A DNA stretch of 29,347 nt from assembly GCA_018065685.1 (NCBI GenBank), contig JAGHSU010000090.1, positions 1 through 29,347 on the forward strand, written 5' to 3'. The first letter of the stretch is position 1; every line of letters begins with the position of its first letter. A model generated the notes under the pieces. It saw only the letters and a list, made by a program, of their open reading frames with translations. It made no database searches and was not told the DNA's origin. The DNA comes from Candidatus Methanocorpusculum equi. Lineage in GTDB: Archaea; Halobacteriota; Methanomicrobia; Methanomicrobiales; Methanocorpusculaceae. Both the position numbers and the translations under genes were made by a program. This document shows, piece after piece, positions 29,313 through 29,347 of this stretch.

Positions 29313-29347
29313 TGTGAAATAAACCCAAATATAAACCAAATATTTAT

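Overview
The window looks like chromosomal DNA of a methanogenic archaeon, most likely of the order Methanomicrobiales and possibly close to Methanocorpusculum. This rests on a group II chaperonin (thermosome), an archaeal proteasome/RNase P/ribosomal gene cluster, an archaeal pyruvate:ferredoxin oxidoreductase operon, an HdrA-type flavoprotein, archaeal adenylate and cytidylate kinases, and promoters that are TATA boxes about 25-35 bases before starts, several apparently leaderless. The genus is inference; no rRNA gene is present.

Layout. 1-986: truncated acyl-CoA synthetase. 1120-2235: DRG-type GTPase. 2348-2520: tRNA-Glu(CTC) and initiator tRNA-Met. 2596-3348: prepilin/prearchaellin-type peptidase. 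3492-3918: MNT nucleotidyltransferase followed by a broken HEPN partner. 3965-4765: MetE-like orphan. 9358 down to 4841: the archaeal proteasome superoperon on the minus strand (eL15, Rnp3, Rnp2, PsmA, SBDS, then eL43, Rpo12, Brix protein, Pcc1). The exosome genes that usually sit between SBDS and eL43 are missing. 9615-11270: thermosome subunit. 11457-15133: minus-strand flavoprotein disulfide oxidoreductase, an unknown protein, NAD synthetase, and a TtuA/Ncs6-like protein that has lost its PP-loop. 15466-18560: polar amino-acid ABC transporter. 18750-19055: a YerC/TrpR-like repressor. 19165-20911: cmk, a DUF106 membrane protein and adkA. 20975-23779: POR operon. 23955-27532: gamma-carbonic-anhydrase-like protein, short HdrA-like flavoprotein, MtnA and a DUF116 protein, in a tight plus-strand run. 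27608-29238: coiled-coil membrane protein and biotin-protein ligase.

How parts may work together. The strongest new signal is a 19-bp element, CTTTAATATnnTAAAGTGA, found only at the predicted promoters of the amino-acid ABC operon and of the TrpR-like gene just beyond it. The TrpR-like gene also carries a perfect 17-bp palindrome just after its predicted transcription start. Together these suggest a self-contained amino-acid-responsive regulon with an archaeal TrpR-family repressor. The ABC operon also has a leader of about 170 nt with alternative hairpins. POR and biotin ligase would fit pyruvate synthesis and carboxylation.

The window also has many short perfect or near-perfect tandem duplications (12-14 bp units, 2-4 copies) in leaders, terminators and even start regions of genes. 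I see no CRISPR array, insertion sequence, prophage or rRNA.
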